Shown here piece after piece: positions 33,646-46,138 of a stretch of DNA of 64,000 bases. The stretch is taken from NCBI RefSeq assembly GCF_025024155.1, contig NW_026251729.1:248001-312000 (forward strand), given 5' to 3'. The notes under the pieces were generated by a model that made no database searches, was not told where the DNA came from, and saw nothing but the letters and a program-made list of their open reading frames with translations. Numbering within the stretch: the stretch's first letter is position 1; each line of letters starts with the position of its first letter. The position numbers and the translations under genes were made by a program. The DNA comes from Gamsiella multidivaricata. Its lineage: Eukaryota > Mortierellomycota > Mortierellomycetes > Mortierellales > Mortierellaceae.

Positions 33646-36411
33646 ATGAAGATCACAACCATCCTCTCCGCCCTTGCTGCGGCCACCCTCGTCTCGGCCG
33701 GCAAGTTCCACTCTCTCAAGCCTGGCAAGACCAACATCATCAACAACGGCTTCATTATCGAATACCACGATGGTGTCAAGCACTCGGATGCTCATGAGTC
33801 CCTCAAGTCCCACAAGGTCAACTACAAGGTCCGCAACGAGTACAACGTCTTCAACGGAGCCGCCATCACTGTCGATTCCCAGCATGATGGCCGCGCTCTC
33901 TCCATGATCCCTGGAGTCAAGAATGTCTGGCACATCTCGCTCTACGACATGCCCAATGTTGAGAACCCCATCACGAACCCCGGTGATGCCTCTGTGATCT
34001 CGGATCACCGCATGACTGGTGTCGATGTCTTGCACAGCAGGTACAATCTAACTGGAAAGGGCGTCAAGATCGGTGTCATCGATACAGGTATCGACTACAA
34101 TCACCCTGCCTTCGCTGCTGCCGGTGCTAATGCTGGATGCTTCGGTCTCAATGGCAAGAACTGCCGTGTCAAGTATGGTTGGGACTTTGTCGGTGATGAC
34201 TACACTGGATCCAACACTCCCAACCCCGACAGTGATCCCATGGACTGCTTTGGACACGGTTCCCACGTCGCCGGTATCATTGGTGGAAATGCCCTGAACA
34301 TCGCGGCCTCGCCTGAACCCCCACAGCCCTTCGTCGGTGTCGCTCCCGAGGTTACTCTCGGTGCTTACCGTATCTTTGGATGCAAGGGCCAAGCTGGTGA
34401 TGATGTTATTCTTGCCGCCATGGAGTTGGCCTTCAACGACGGCATGGATGTAAGTGATCGAGCTATTAATTACAACCACACAGACATGCGGGATGAGGAA
34501 AAGAAGAATGGCCACTCATCCACTTTGGTCAATACGGTATTCTTGAACATTTAGGTCATCAACATGTCCATTGCCGGCGGCTCCTCCTACAAGACCAACC
34601 CCATATCTGTGCTTGCTGAGAAGTTGCTCATCCGCGGCAAAGCTTTGGTCGGCCCTGCTGGTAACGATGGTTCTGATGGTGTCTGGATGGTCTCTGGCAC
34701 TGGTCTTGGCGACCACGCTACCTCGGTCGCGTCGTTCGACAATCAGTCCGGTTCGTTCTACTACCTCACCTATGGCGGCAACGACTTCCCCTACAGCTTC
34801 TCTGAGGCCTACGGCGAGAGCATTGATCTGCTCGCCTCTGTCACCATCGTTCCCTTGCTCTCCAACGGTACATTGAGCGACGGGTGTGACCAGTCCCTCT
34901 ACAACGGTGTCGATGTCGAGGGCAAGATGGTCTTGATTCTTGGCGATATCGCCCGCTGCAAGTCTGATAAACGTGGTGCTCTGGCTGTTACAAACGGCGC
35001 TGCTGGTATGATCATCCAGTCCAGCGATGCTGGTATCGACTCTTTGGAAGGTGTCCCCAACCTGCCCATGGCGTCGATCGAGTTTGATGCAGGTGTCCAG
35101 CTGCTCGCTACCTGGATGGCCAGCCCCGAGTCCGTTGTGACCTGGTCCAATGACCAGGAAGCCTTCTCCATCGACAACTGGGGATCACCCTCGTCGTTCT
35201 CTTCCTTCGGATTGGATGGTGATCTCCGCTCCAAGCCCGATGTTGCTGCTCCTGGTGGCAACATCCTCTCGACCTACCCTCTCGCTCTGGGCGGTTATGC
35301 TGTTCTCTCTGGCACGTCCATGGCCACATCTTACGTTTCTGGTGCCCATGCTTTGTACATGCAGGCTAAGAAGGTCAAGTCCCATGGTGATAGGATTCGC
35401 AAGATTTTCAAGAACACTGCCACGATCTCCAAGAATTACAAGTCTGAGACCTTTACCTCTGCTGCCAAGCAAGGCGCTGGTTTGATCAACGTCCTCAACG
35501 CTGTCCTGGCCTCGGCCGAGTTCTGTCCTGACCACATTGATCTCCTCGATACTGTCAACTTCCAAAGGCGGGCCAAGGTCATGATCAAGAATACCGGCAA
35601 TCACAATGAGACCTACACTCTCACGCACGTCCCCGCTGATGCCTTGAACTCGTACAACGCCAACAACACCTTCCCACTCGGCACCCCCATCATTGAGGCC
35701 GACTACGCCAACGTCAAGTTCGAGCCAAGCATCGTTACGATCAGCCCTGGCGAGACTGCCAAGGTCACCTTGAAGTTCACAGAGCCCAAGAAGGGCAATG
35801 CTGGTGAATGGCCCTTGTACTCTGGTTTCGTCGTTGCTACCCCTCGCTCCGAGGGTGGTGTTGCTGTTCATATTCCCTACACTGGTATCAAAGGCGATAT
35901 CCGCAACGTGCCAATCCAGGATAGCAGTCTCGGCTTTCCCATGTTGAAGATGCTCAACTCGACCGGCCAGTTGAACGATGCCACGAGGGGCATGATCTAC
36001 AACTTGATAGACTACAAGCCCGTTGTCTTGTCCCGCTTTGGCTCGCACTCTCCCGATGCCACCATCCGCATCTATGATGGGGACGATCTTGTCGGGTTTT
36101 TGACCTCCAATGATGGCGGCGCTGCCTTTGGCGCCACCGGTAGAATGAAGAACGTCGATAGCACCACCGGTCAGTTGGCCTTTACCCAGTACACTTGGGA
36201 GGGGCTGGTCCTCCCTGCCGAGAACACGACCTTGGCCCCTATCCAACTTCCTATTATTCCCGCAAACGCGACGAGTCCTATCCACGGCTACCGTATCGTC
36301 GTTGCCTCTCAGAAGAAGTTCACTCAGGGCAACTACCCCGAGGATTTTGAGATCTTTGACCTTGGCGGCGTCAGGCTCGCCTCCATACCGTCAAGCGTGT
36401 CCACTTTTTAG
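33646..36411 (+). CDS. Secreted subtilisin-like serine protease (S8)
   Basis: Exons 33646-34449 and 34555-36411 give 886 residues. The signal peptide is clear (MKITTILSALAAATLVSAG). An inhibitor I9-like propeptide follows (GFIIEYHDGVKHSDAHE..NVFNGAAITV). The triad is intact: Asp146 in VIDTGIDYNHP, His207 in GHGSHVAGI, Ser523 in SGTSMATSYVSG, with oxyanion Asn in GPAGNDG. A PA-type insertion (ALAVTNGAAGMIIQSSD) lies between His and Ser, and a beta-rich C-terminal region (Fn3-like, KVTLKFTEP..GFVVATP) follows. This architecture matches the large Vpr/C5a-peptidase-like subtilisins secreted by many fungi. Several N-glycosylation sequons are present. The role is extracellular protein degradation; the specific substrate is unknown. 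Confidence 0.93.
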
Positions 36412-36992
36412 TTGATAACCTCCTTTGGTTAGTATTTTTTCCTGGACCCGAGTTGGGACATATGGCTAGTTGATAAACCTCCTGTGGTTGATAGAAAAGA
36501 ATCGGTCCCGGTGGTATCAACTAAGACAAGTTTGAATGTAGCCACCCATGAAAACTTTGAAACAGGGTAGTGCTGCCTGTAACCCTCATCGCACCCGACC
36601 CGCAATAGACAAACGAGCAAGGGTCACACGCTACCTAAGCACCTAATGTTAGCCATTTTATTTCAAGGGCCAGGGGAAATGGGAGTGGCCCAACAAAGAC
36701 AGCTTGTACTGCGTGTGGTCACCCTGCGAAATTCAAATAACAAAAAATGGGTTCTTGGCAACGGGTTGCCAAATAGTGGCGCTAGAATACCAAATATGGA
36801 AGAGGTTGTCAAATAAGAGCGGCAACCTGGGCTGTCAAATAGAATAACCCTTTTTTATATCTTTCGAGTAGTGGATGAAACTGTGGACGCACAAGAGAGG
36901 ATGACAAGAAGAAGGCGGTGAAGGTTCTTCGCAAACCTCTGCTCTTCCTGGCTTTTTTATTCGGTCTTATTTTGAAATATGTAAATATGTAT
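36412..36992. other. Intergenic region with short repeated motifs
   Basis: Convergent intergenic space between the protease and the phosphoesterase. GTTGATAAACCTCC-like sequence occurs twice (about 36412 and 36469), and TTG(C/T)CAAATA-like motifs recur at 36765-36840. No gene is supported. Confidence 0.5.
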
Positions 36993-39566
36993 CTAGCACT
37001 TGTTGTTACCCCACTTAGTCTTGACAAAGTTAAGATACATGGTGTTCGTATTAATATCACTGCGGTACGTAACAGGGGTGTAAGACGTCGTAGAGTCCAG
37101 TTTCTTGAGAATCGGACCCATCAGGTTCGAGAAGAACGAGAGCCAGATTACATCGACAAGGTCATTGTCACCCAGGCTCGAGGATAAGGGCGAAGCAATG
37201 TAGTTGGGCGCGTTCACGTATGGGATCGGTGCGTGGGGCCAATCGTCGCCACCATAGCCGTAATCGTCGTTAGTGACCTAAAATAGTAGAATTCGTGTTA
37301 CTAGGGAAGGGTTCTGATTGCGACAACGAAGAATAGAAAGAAAGGATGTTGCTTACGTAGCCGGGAGTGAGTGTCACATTGTTTGTAGGAGGTGGAGGGA
37401 TAGCGCGTTTCTGGATCGGAGCGTTGTTAAGCTCGCCGACAATGTTCTTCGCAACCTATGAAGAAACGTCAAAAATTCCACGCGTCAAGAAAATGTTGCG
37501 TACCCTTAGGATGGAAAAGAGAGAGAGAGAGAGAGAGGAGGAGTTTGCAGATTCGTCGCCAGTGCCTATTTCTTTGTACCTTATAGGGAAGAGTAGCATA
37601 GACAAAATCATCGTGGAAAGGACTGACAATGTACGTGTCGTCAATCGTAAAAGGTCCTTTGAGCAGGTCGAACCGTTGCGAACCCGAGTTAATGATCACC
37701 TGTGCCGGGTTTGGTCGCGAAGCATTCACGACGCCGATCGGTAACACCTCGTTTGCCAGCAGGTTCAGCAGCGATCGCGTATCCGTCACCGGATACCTGC
37801 TTAGATAATAATCCTGCGGCGCACAACCCAACGCGTTCGACAGATTCAACGACTGACGGATCTGTGTAATCTCCTTTGTGATCTTGCTCCCTCTCCAGGT
37901 GTCAAACTTTTGCTTTGGATGAGCCAAAGAATGAGTCTTGAACGTATATACGTTATTGTCAAGATACCGACGCGTCACCGTCAAGTTTTTGCCAACACAG
38001 ACAGTTTCGTTCTTGTAGCAGGTCCGATCATGGACACCGTCGACCGAGAGCCAACCGACGGTTTCCATAAACCGACCGCTCGCCATGCCGACTGCACGTT
38101 CATCGTATTGCTTAAAGTCCCGAATGTGTAAATGCCCACCCATCAGGACAATGGGTTTGGAAGGATGCGCAGCTCGAATGGCGTTCACAACTGTCACTGC
38201 CTCGGTCCAGCGGATAGGGACATGACCTGCAATCAGGTAGAGATCCACGTCCTCCTTGAGAGTCTTTTGGAACCAGGGGGCGCTCACAGTAACATTGGCG
38301 GCCTCGACGACCGTGTTGTTGGCGTTGCCGTTGAAGTTAAAGAGGAAACCATAGCTCATAACGCGGGCTAGCGTAACCATATTCCAAACCCCCCCCCGTT
38401 AGCAAGTTAAACACGCGTATTCATGGTATGACAGGCAAGTACATGCTCTCACATACTTCCAAACTTCATGCGAAACTTATTGTAAAGGTTCCCAAGAGGA
38501 ACAGTTTTGTTGGTCAGGCCATCCTTGAAGAAGACGTTCGAGGTCTATAGCACGCCCAATACATAGATAAGCATTTGAACACGTCCGACAATGTTCCTTC
38601 TCAAATGTCTTCACCATAGATTGCAGATGATGGGACCATACCACATAACGCCTGCCCCACTTGGGAGCGAAATTCTTGTAAGTATCCTCAGCAACGGCGT
38701 TGACATAGAGTTCGTGGTTGCCGATGGCCAAGACATCGTCTACATATCCGCCATAAATACCAGACATCGTTAGTTTTGTTCTTGTTACAAAACACGGAGA
38801 TCAATCGCAAGTTGCATATTCGTATGTATCCTCTACATCTCTTCTTACAATTGATCTATTACATGAGAAAGGCATATAAACGTAAAGGAATCAGTTAGAT
38901 GGATAAAGCGCAGAGGATATCGGTCCAGTATATCTAAGAAGCAAAGGCCTACCTTCTCAAAGATGGGGTTCGAGTCCTGACCATCGAGAGGAGTAGCATC
39001 TGAGAAACCGTTTCCATCATGCAGATCACCAGAGTCGACGACCAGAAGATCCTTGCGGCGATGATTCGCCTGCTGACGCATATGGAACAGGAATGAGGCG
39101 AAATCTCCAAAGTCGGCAGAGTACGACTCCTCCTTGGTGTTGCTATTTGAAGACACAGGCAGGTGAGGCAGTGCATTAAGGACCTTATTTAGCCTTGCCT
39201 TGCCATGACTTGGTATAGTCCAAACAGCCAACCCCTGAGATACTACTTGGTTGCTGACCTACCCTGACAACCAGCCGTGAGTATCTATGCTCGCGTTATT
39301 ATGTAGCAAGGGCATGGAGATGAGATGGGACAATGATTTCAGGGGTTAGAAGATAAGGGTATGCCCTACATGTATTACTGTGGGATCCTGCTCCAGGAAA
39401 GGTGTATTGCGCTACCGGTAGTCTGGATGATGTTCACATCACCCCAGATAAGGGGCTTCAGATCGACGGGGTCAGGCTGAGGAGCACCCGGTTGGACGCG
39501 TTTTTCGATGAGGCCATGGGCAGCAACAGTTGCCGCGAGCAGAGGCAACAGGGTTAACAGACGCAT
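36993..39566 (-). CDS. Secreted calcineurin-like metallophosphoesterase/5'-nucleotidase (YHR202W-like)
   Basis: Nine minus-strand exons: 39566-39416, 39284-39263 (22 nt), 39142-38953, 38855-38849 (7 nt), 38739-38642, 38544-38457, 38367-37580, 37455-37357 and 37277-36993. They total 575 residues. The signal peptide is MRLLTLLPLLAATVAAHG. Metal-binding motifs appear in order: NIIQTTDTHGW (D-x-H), VVDSGDLHDGNG, INYDVLAIGNHELY, LIAGHVP and LMGGHLHIRD. The C-terminal half corresponds to the 5'-nucleotidase C-terminal domain (INSGSQRFDLLKGPFTIDD). Conserved motifs are restored only when the 22-nt and 7-nt exons are included: D-T-H-G-W comes from the first, INYD from the second. Several N-glycosylation sequons fit a secreted or vacuolar enzyme. 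The substrate is unknown. Confidence 0.92.
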
Positions 39567-40593
39567 GTGTGTGTGTGTGTGTGTTTTTTTTATTTTTATT
39601 TTTATCTGAAGCAAGGTGGGCGGTGAAGGAAAAGGGGATGAAGGAGATCGAGCGAGGAAGACTAAAGAAAAGAAGAAAAGGCTGAGGCCCTGAACTCGAC
39701 TCTTTTTTAAGATCGAGCCCTTTACAATAATAGCGTGCACCACCATTTAGCTTCGAGATTGCGACGCAGGGGGGACATTCCCTTCCCATCGCAAGCAGGA
39801 GAAGGGAGCTAGCGACTTTGAGAGCGTTGCATCATTTGACATGCTGGCTTATCTGTTTGCATAAAAAAAAAAAAAGCCTTCTGCTCAACCATATCCTCAT
39901 ACCCATGCATTGAGGAAGCAGCAGAGCTGTTCCTCCAGCAGGATAGGATAAGGGATCGGAAGGAAAGGGAAGACCAGCGGAGATCTGGCCTCTATTGGCC
40001 ATTCATGTGGAGGTGTGTGCTACATCCTTTCGTGATGCTTAATAGAGTTTATTGCCAACGGACCCTGAGGATCCCAAAGGGACAAAAATTACCAGATGGA
40101 TTCTGTTGGCGCGGACGAACTCGAATAAAGAATTCAAGTGCGGGTGCGAACACAAATGTCAATGAGACCAGAGGGGAGAGAAATGAACAGAAGGTTGTCC
40201 AGTAGCCGCTGGCGACTTGAGCTGCTGAGAATTCTCCATAGCCAATCAAAGCAGTGATTCGGAACGCCGTGAATGCGCGTACAAGGGCAGGAGTCTAGGG
40301 AAAGTAAACTGCAAAAGTCTGGAGCATTGCAGCATTTAGTATTTTGCTGACACAGGTCCGTTTCTGTTGCAGGAAATATCGGATCCGATCTCGGATTTTG
40401 TATGGATATAAATAAACCTTAAGTTAGACCTTGCGCCTAAAAGTGGCCATGGGGTTGCAACTGAATCCGGCCCACATCGTTCATTGTCATTGTCGTTCCG
40501 GACGAGGTACCCCCAGCTGGATCGCACGCTTCATAGGCACGGAAAGAGAACTATAAAGAAAAATCCACAAGCCTTTTTTTAATCGTCGCTGCT
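39567..40593. other. Intergenic region
   Basis: About 1 kb of divergent spacing. It includes a (GT)n run in the phosphoesterase leader (39567-39583) and an A-run near 39862-39875. No gene is supported. Confidence 0.6.
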
Positions 40594-41294
40594 ATGTGTC
40601 AACGCACCATCTGTCGAGACTGTGGCAAGTTCACTTGGACAGGTAGGAAGAAAAAAAATACCTTCCATGCCAAATTCAATCACAACTCCGTCCGGCGCCT
40701 CAAAATCATCTAATGGTCTAATGGGTGCCCTTTCCTCTATCTTTCTTCAATTTGAGCAACCATACATCAATACATGATGGCAATCCGTAACATGGTTCTC
40801 GGAGTTGAAGTTCTTCATTAATTCCTCAACCTGTTATCCATTTTCTTAAAAAAAAAAAAATCCTTCTAATAGGTTGCGGTCTCCACATAACCGAGGTCCT
40901 TGCAGGTCTACCGCTCGAGCAGATTTGTTCCTGCGATGATGATCGCGACAGTGAACATCCCTGGACAACTTTGAAGAACCAAAGCGCTGCCGAACATCCG
41001 ACTCCACAATACCCAGCAACAGGAGCAACAATATCGGCATTTATACAGCCAAGAAAAGATCCCACTGGTCATTGCGCCGACCCCTCGCCCATCGAGTACA
41101 AGCTGTCCAAGATCTCCTCCGCAACCGCAGACGCCGCCGCGAGCAGGATGGCACAGCAAGCTGCAGCACTGGAAGAGCTGAGGAGACTCAAGCGGAAAGA
41201 GGAACAGGAGCTCAAAGACGTCAATGAAAGTGCACTGAAAAGGCTTCTACACGGCCTCTCGGAGACCACTGAGGAGTCAGGGAACGTTGATTGA
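40594..41294 (+). CDS. Small conserved Cys-rich protein
   Basis: Exons 40594-40642 and 40873-41294 give 156 residues. The N-terminus MCQRTICRDCGKFTWTGCGLHI followed by EQICSC has the spaced Cys pattern C..C..CGK.TW.GCG.H...C.C, which I know from small conserved proteins of unknown function across fungi and bacteria; it may bind zinc. The rest is a polar linker and a charged helix (ASRMAQQAAALEELRRLKRKEEQ) that could form a coiled coil. The intron interrupts the Gly of TG/CG. No signal peptide is seen. Function is unknown. Confidence 0.7.
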
Positions 41295-41529
41295 CCCGAC
41301 ATTTTTTCTTTTTAGTCTTTCTTGTTGCGATGGGGCGATATTTCTGGCAATGCTGGCGATGCTTACAAGAAGCACGATTGTTAACATTCTTTTGTTCTTA
41401 TTTTCTTGTTACCTCTATTGAATATTGTACAAAAAATAAAAAAAGAGTATATACAGACTGAATATTGATCTCACGGCAGATGTAAAAAAAAAAAAGAAAA
41501 AGATAAAGATAAAGATGAATGGCAGCTTT

Positions 41530-44154
41530 CTAATTGTGGAGCAGCTTGTTCACCGCTCGCTTGAACTTGAACATGCCTCCCTTCTTCTTTGGCAGTGCTC
41601 CTCCTGGACCTGCAATGCCATGGCCCCAGGCGCGAGCCCTGTACTCTTCGTCCTCGTCCTCGTCCTCATCATCCTCGTCCTCGTCGTCTTCATCGTCTTC
41701 AGGGCCCAATCGAATGTCAGACTGGTATGGGGCCTCGTATTCCTCATCGTCGTACTCGTGATCGTATTCATCGTCGTAATAAAACTTCGAATTTTGTTTC
41801 TCCTCATCATAATTCGGGTTTCCGATCCAGGGCGCGAGCGTGACCACGACTTCGGCAGGTGTAGGGGTATAGGGCGAATTAAAGTACGCGGCGTTGTACT
41901 CGGGATCAAAGTTTTGCATTTGACCACCCTTGCCATTCTTGCTGGCGCTCTTCTTGGCCTGAATCAGCTTCTTTTTCGCCTTCTTGTCCAGGGGTGGGGC
42001 CGGAGGAGGTGTCTCTGCGCGCTCGATCGTCACCACAGTGATCATCTCGCCAAAGAGCACCTTGCGTGGTCCATGCACCTCTTTGGCTCTGGCGCGGGCA
42101 ATAGGGGTCTTGACCAGAGCTGATTTGAGCCCACGGGAGGATCCTGGGTATCCAGATCGTGTTGCTGACGAGGTGGTGGAGACTGATCCCTGGCTATAGG
42201 ATCTGGCGCGCTCATTCAGAAAAGGAGTAGGCTGACTGGATGACCGGGATGGGACTGACGCAGGGTAGGCAGATGGCTGTCTACCTGATGCTGTCAAATC
42301 CAGCTGCGACGTTGATCCGTGCATGCGATGGAGACCATCCTGATGCTGGGAGTGTGGGTGCTGCTTCTGGTGTTGGTGGGACTGATAATGTTGGGCATGG
42401 CGATCTTGATCGTAGCCATGATGTCCATGACGACTTTGATCTCGCGAGCCCTGGCCTCTATCCTGTCCTTGGCCCTGCCCATGTCCCTGATTGTATCGTT
42501 GATTCTGTTCTTGTTCGTTCCATCCACTTTGACCATAAGCCTGGTGTGATTGCTGCGTCAAAGATCGACTCGTTCCCTGAGACGATGTAGTACTCGAGTG
42601 GGTTTGTGTGGAGTTGGTCCTTGGGCGAGGTGATGACTGATGGTGCGCGTATGGTTGCGATAGTGGCTCTTGCTTATAAGACAACATAGATGTTGGACTA
42701 GTAGCAGATGATGGACCCTTGCGTTGGCTTATTGAAGCCTCCACCACGTCCGAAAAGCTGTTAAAGTGTCCTGACGGATGAGTATCCAGAGAGAGCTTTG
42801 GCGGCTGAGAACTGATGTTACTGCTGCTATCGTTACTGGCGGTGGTCGCGGCTTTACCAGTGCTGTTACTATTGGTGTTGTGAATGCGTCGAGAAATGTC
42901 CTTAGGAGGAGGCTCCGGTCTGGTTTCTCTTTGATCAAGATGATGGTGATTTTGAGGATGACTACGACCAGTACTTCTTGTTTCCTGTTGATGTGACGAA
43001 GGTGGCGCCGAAGATGAAGATCCTCTTGTGGGATAGACAGGTGATGATGAGTCCGAGGCGTTCTTTGAGAAAGATTCGGTAGCGACGTCTTTAGGAGGCG
43101 GTGGTAGTCTCTTTGTATAAGCTCGCGCGCTACTTGTTGAAGAGGATGCATTCAACTTTGTAAGTGATTCACGACTGTCGCTGGCGGTAGAAGCGTGCTG
43201 ATACATATGGAGCTTTGCAGAGGCTGCATTTATGGGCGACGATGATGCCGAGGAAATGCCAGGGTTGCTGTTGTTCCAGCTGCGTTCCTGATAGAGATGA
43301 CTGGAATCCTGGGATGACAGCCCGGATGACGAGGAAGGCTTGCTGTTTCTCGTGGATGATGGAGTAGGGGCACCAGCTCCTGTTCTCTCTCGCCTTGGAG
43401 GAGCGAAGGTCTCTGGGAGATTGAAGGAGCGTGAGACTGGTGGGGTCGGGGGCTGCGGTGAGTTAAAGGTCTTCCATCCTGGTGCCTTCGAGAAGGGGGA
43501 GGTCGGTGAGGCGGTGATAGGCGAGGTGGGGTCGTCGTCCGAGTTGTTACAGTACTTGTCGAGGATGTCTCCAAAGTAGCTCTCCTCTTCATCAACCTCC
43601 AGAATGGGGCTCTTATCGTTCAATTTGCTCCCAGATTGCCCAGATTGCAGCTGCAGTTGCAATGGCTGGTACTGTGCACCGCACACAGAGGCGTCCTTTT
43701 GCTGTTGTGGTTGTGGTTGTTGTTGCTGTTGACGAGTATTCTTTTGCGCGCTCTTGCTGTGCCGGATGCTCTCCTGAAGATTGGTCTCGTTCATGACCTC
43801 GATCTCTGCAGCAGGGATGACTCTGAAATCCCGATTCGATCTCCTGTTGAGGGGCCTTGGAGCCTCCTGGAGATCGATGCCTGATTCGAGCGGGCGTGCC
43901 TCGGCCAGACTGCTGGCGAGTGAGGCGGTGGAGGGGGATGAGGGCAGGGAGACATGGGTTACAGATGAATGATCGTCGAAGAGCGAGAGCTGCGAGAGAG
44001 ATGGCCGCAGTGGGGAGGCACCAGTGGGGTCTGGAATAGCTCTCTTGGCACGGTGGGGTCGATAGGGAGCGTGAGTCTGAGAGCTGGCGGGGGAGGTGTT
44101 GTTGCTGTCTAGGTGATGTCTCGCGGAGAGGTCATTGTGGTTCCGTGCCAGCAT
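41530..44154 (-). CDS. Large low-complexity hypothetical protein
   Basis: A single open frame of 874 residues from the ATG at 44154 (MLARNHNDLSARHHLD); the frame also runs upstream without an ATG. Most of the protein is disordered, rich in Ser, Gln, Pro, His and Asn, with short Gln repeats. The C-terminal 200 residues look conserved: GPRKVLFGEMITVVTIERAE, then a Lys-rich KKAKKKLIQAKK, then an aromatic and acidic segment (YYDDEYDHEYDDEEYEAPY) and a run of Asp/Glu. It ends basic (KFKRAVNKLLHN). No catalytic domain or membrane segment is seen. It could be a cell-cortex or polarity scaffold, but that is only a guess. Confidence 0.65.
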   Translation of the reverse strand: MLARNHNDLSARHHLDSNNTSPASSQTHAPYRPHRAKRAIPDPTGASPLRPSLSQLSLFDDHSSVTHVSLPSSPSTASLASSLAEARPLESGIDLQEAPRPLNRRSNRDFRVIPAAEIEVMNETNLQESIRHSKSAQKNTRQQQQQPQPQQQKDASVCGAQYQPLQLQLQSGQSGSKLNDKSPILEVDEEESYFGDILDKYCNNSDDDPTSPITASPTSPFSKAPGWKTFNSPQPPTPPVSRSFNLPETFAPPRRERTGAGAPTPSSTRNSKPSSSSGLSSQDSSHLYQERSWNNSNPGISSASSSPINAASAKLHMYQHASTASDSRESLTKLNASSSTSSARAYTKRLPPPPKDVATESFSKNASDSSSPVYPTRGSSSSAPPSSHQQETRSTGRSHPQNHHHLDQRETRPEPPPKDISRRIHNTNSNSTGKAATTASNDSSSNISSQPPKLSLDTHPSGHFNSFSDVVEASISQRKGPSSATSPTSMLSYKQEPLSQPYAHHQSSPRPRTNSTQTHSSTTSSQGTSRSLTQQSHQAYGQSGWNEQEQNQRYNQGHGQGQGQDRGQGSRDQSRHGHHGYDQDRHAQHYQSHQHQKQHPHSQHQDGLHRMHGSTSQLDLTASGRQPSAYPASVPSRSSSQPTPFLNERARSYSQGSVSTTSSATRSGYPGSSRGLKSALVKTPIARARAKEVHGPRKVLFGEMITVVTIERAETPPPAPPLDKKAKKKLIQAKKSASKNGKGGQMQNFDPEYNAAYFNSPYTPTPAEVVVTLAPWIGNPNYDEEKQNSKFYYDDEYDHEYDDEEYEAPYQSDIRLGPEDDEDDEDEDDEDEDEDEEYRARAWGHGIAGPGGALPKKKGGMFKFKRAVNKLLHN

Positions 44155-45269
44155 TGAATTACTGTTTATGCGTGGGATGATGAAGGGGGGAGGGAGATGG
44201 GGATGGCGATGAGAAAAAGAAAGAAGAGGAGAGCGTTGGTGGAAGTCGAGGAAAGGTGTTTGTGTGCACCTTTTTTTTAAGCTCTTATTTTCAGGTACCC
44301 GTTTGGGCACGGCAGCCTACTTTTGAAATGAACTATAGTCGTCTGATAAGTCTAATTGTATGATAGTCTGACAGGTTCAGGAGGGCGCACAAAATGTAAT
44401 TATTGAAAAACTTAATGCCAGACCAGGCCAGGCCAGGCCGAGTAGATGAAGCACGAACGCCATCGCAACATTCCCTGGATGGAAACAGCAGAAAGTGCAC
44501 AGCGCTTACGGCGAGGTCGCACTGTCTTGTGGTCGGAGGGAGGCGCGGGGGCGCTTCCTCCATAGACTAGCACACCTTCATACGACTTCCACATGGACGG
44601 GGTAGTCTGTCTTCCACCGCCGTACTCTCTCCCCCTCGGGGATCTCGAAAATAAAATCGCCACCATTTTTAAGTTCATTCCACAAGGGGGAACTGCGCGC
44701 GTATAAAAAGGATGGCGGCTAACCTCTGCAACCCTCGCCCCGCTTGCACTTATTCATCTCCACCGCTGTCGATCCCCGCCGTAGAACACCCTGTCCTCCC
44801 ATCGCACCCTCGTCCGATTTCTTTCCTTATCAGCTGCGCGTTTCTGTAGAGACTCTGAGCAGTAAGTAGCACATTACCGCATCCTTCACTCTTTCCCAGT
44901 CCACAAGAGCTCAGCAGGGTTCAGCAGCAGTGTTCTTTTGCAGTCAGCTGCCCCACAGAGCACCCCGTCTTCTTCCTGCCATCATATCCTCTATCCTCTG
45001 TCGTTATTCCATTTCTCTTCCTTGTGCTGTGGTATTGTGGCCCCCCCCCCGCCAAGTACCAGTAGAAGGAAAGGAACTCCTTAAAAATTTTATTCCTCTT
45101 GAACTGACGGACAGACTGAGTCAATGACTGACTGACCTTGTTCGCAGCAGACGACAACCAACCCCCTTTGTTCTTTTTTTTTTTTTTGCCCTTTGAGTCG
45201 GGTGCGCGCTGACGGCAATCCCGTGATCCACGAACAAACATGCTTGCTTGCTTCCCTGGAGCGTCTCTC

Positions 45270-45307
<38 letters not shown>

Positions 45308-46138
45308 ACTCTCTCTTTTATTCCCTTTTTCGCATCTTTCCCTTCCTTCCCTTCCCTCTGCGCTCCATCCCCTCTCGTCCTCTTGCCTTTTCTTTTTCGT
45401 TTTCTCTTTCTTTTTTGTTTTTCGCCCCACACCAGTCTCAACAGCCCTACATCTCCTGCTCTTCCTTTGGCCTCATTAAATCTCGCCCACTATCTCTTGC
45501 TGCTGCTGCTGCTGCTGTTGCTACTGCTATCTGGATCCCATCACGCAGAGGAGACACAGGCACCCCAGTCCATCCAGAGCGGCAAAGTAGTTACCTGCGT
45601 GCCAGTGACACCGTCTTACCCACGTTCCTTTCATCCGGTCATTCTTCATAATCTATCCTCTTTCAGCTCTGTGCACCTTGCACCTTGTACCTTGTGCCTT
45701 GCGGTACGGACTGCTCTTTTCTTGGCTCTCATATTACTCTAACCGCTACATTGCCAATCCTCCGTTCCTTGTCCAACCTTGCGTTTACTACTCCCTTGCA
45801 TCCGCATCCAACCTTCTCTAAACCCATCCTTTCCTTCCTTTCGTCCGTCCCCACCGCAGCATCCGATTCCAGCCCGTGGTTCTCCTTATGAACCATCCCT
45901 GCTTCACTCTATTCCACGTCAGCCTGTCCAAGCTACATCCATTCGCTCTGCCCCACTTCCCACACCTTACAAAAGATAAAACAATTCAAACCGGCTTCTG
46001 CCAGCCAATTGCAGCTTCTTGAACCCTACACCCCGCTTCGCCCTCCCTGGCTCCCTTGATATCACTATCATTTACAAGTGCCACCACCGCGCCTTCTCTT
46101 GCGAGATATCTATTTATTCGTATCCTATCCTCTGTCGC
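44155..46138. other. Long non-coding interval, pyrimidine-rich
   Basis: Almost 2 kb without a convincing gene. It contains the promoter of the 874-residue hypothetical on the left, a TATA-like box at 44702, a (CT)n tract at about 45270-45315 and a (CTG)n run at about 45499-45518. The C/T richness on the plus strand is like a long fungal 5' leader. Confidence 0.5.
44702..44709 (+). promoter_or_regulatory. TATA-like box
   Basis: TATAAAAA lies about 700 nt downstream of the end of the preceding intergenic spacer start and precedes a long C/T-rich leader-like stretch (44740-46140). It may drive a plus-strand transcript leading to the ORFs at 46139 or 47214. Confidence 0.35.

Noticed and set aside
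35185..36285. 366-codon minus-strand ORF
   Set aside because: It lies antisense to the subtilisin exon; codon-biased exons often leave an open antisense frame. It has no motifs.
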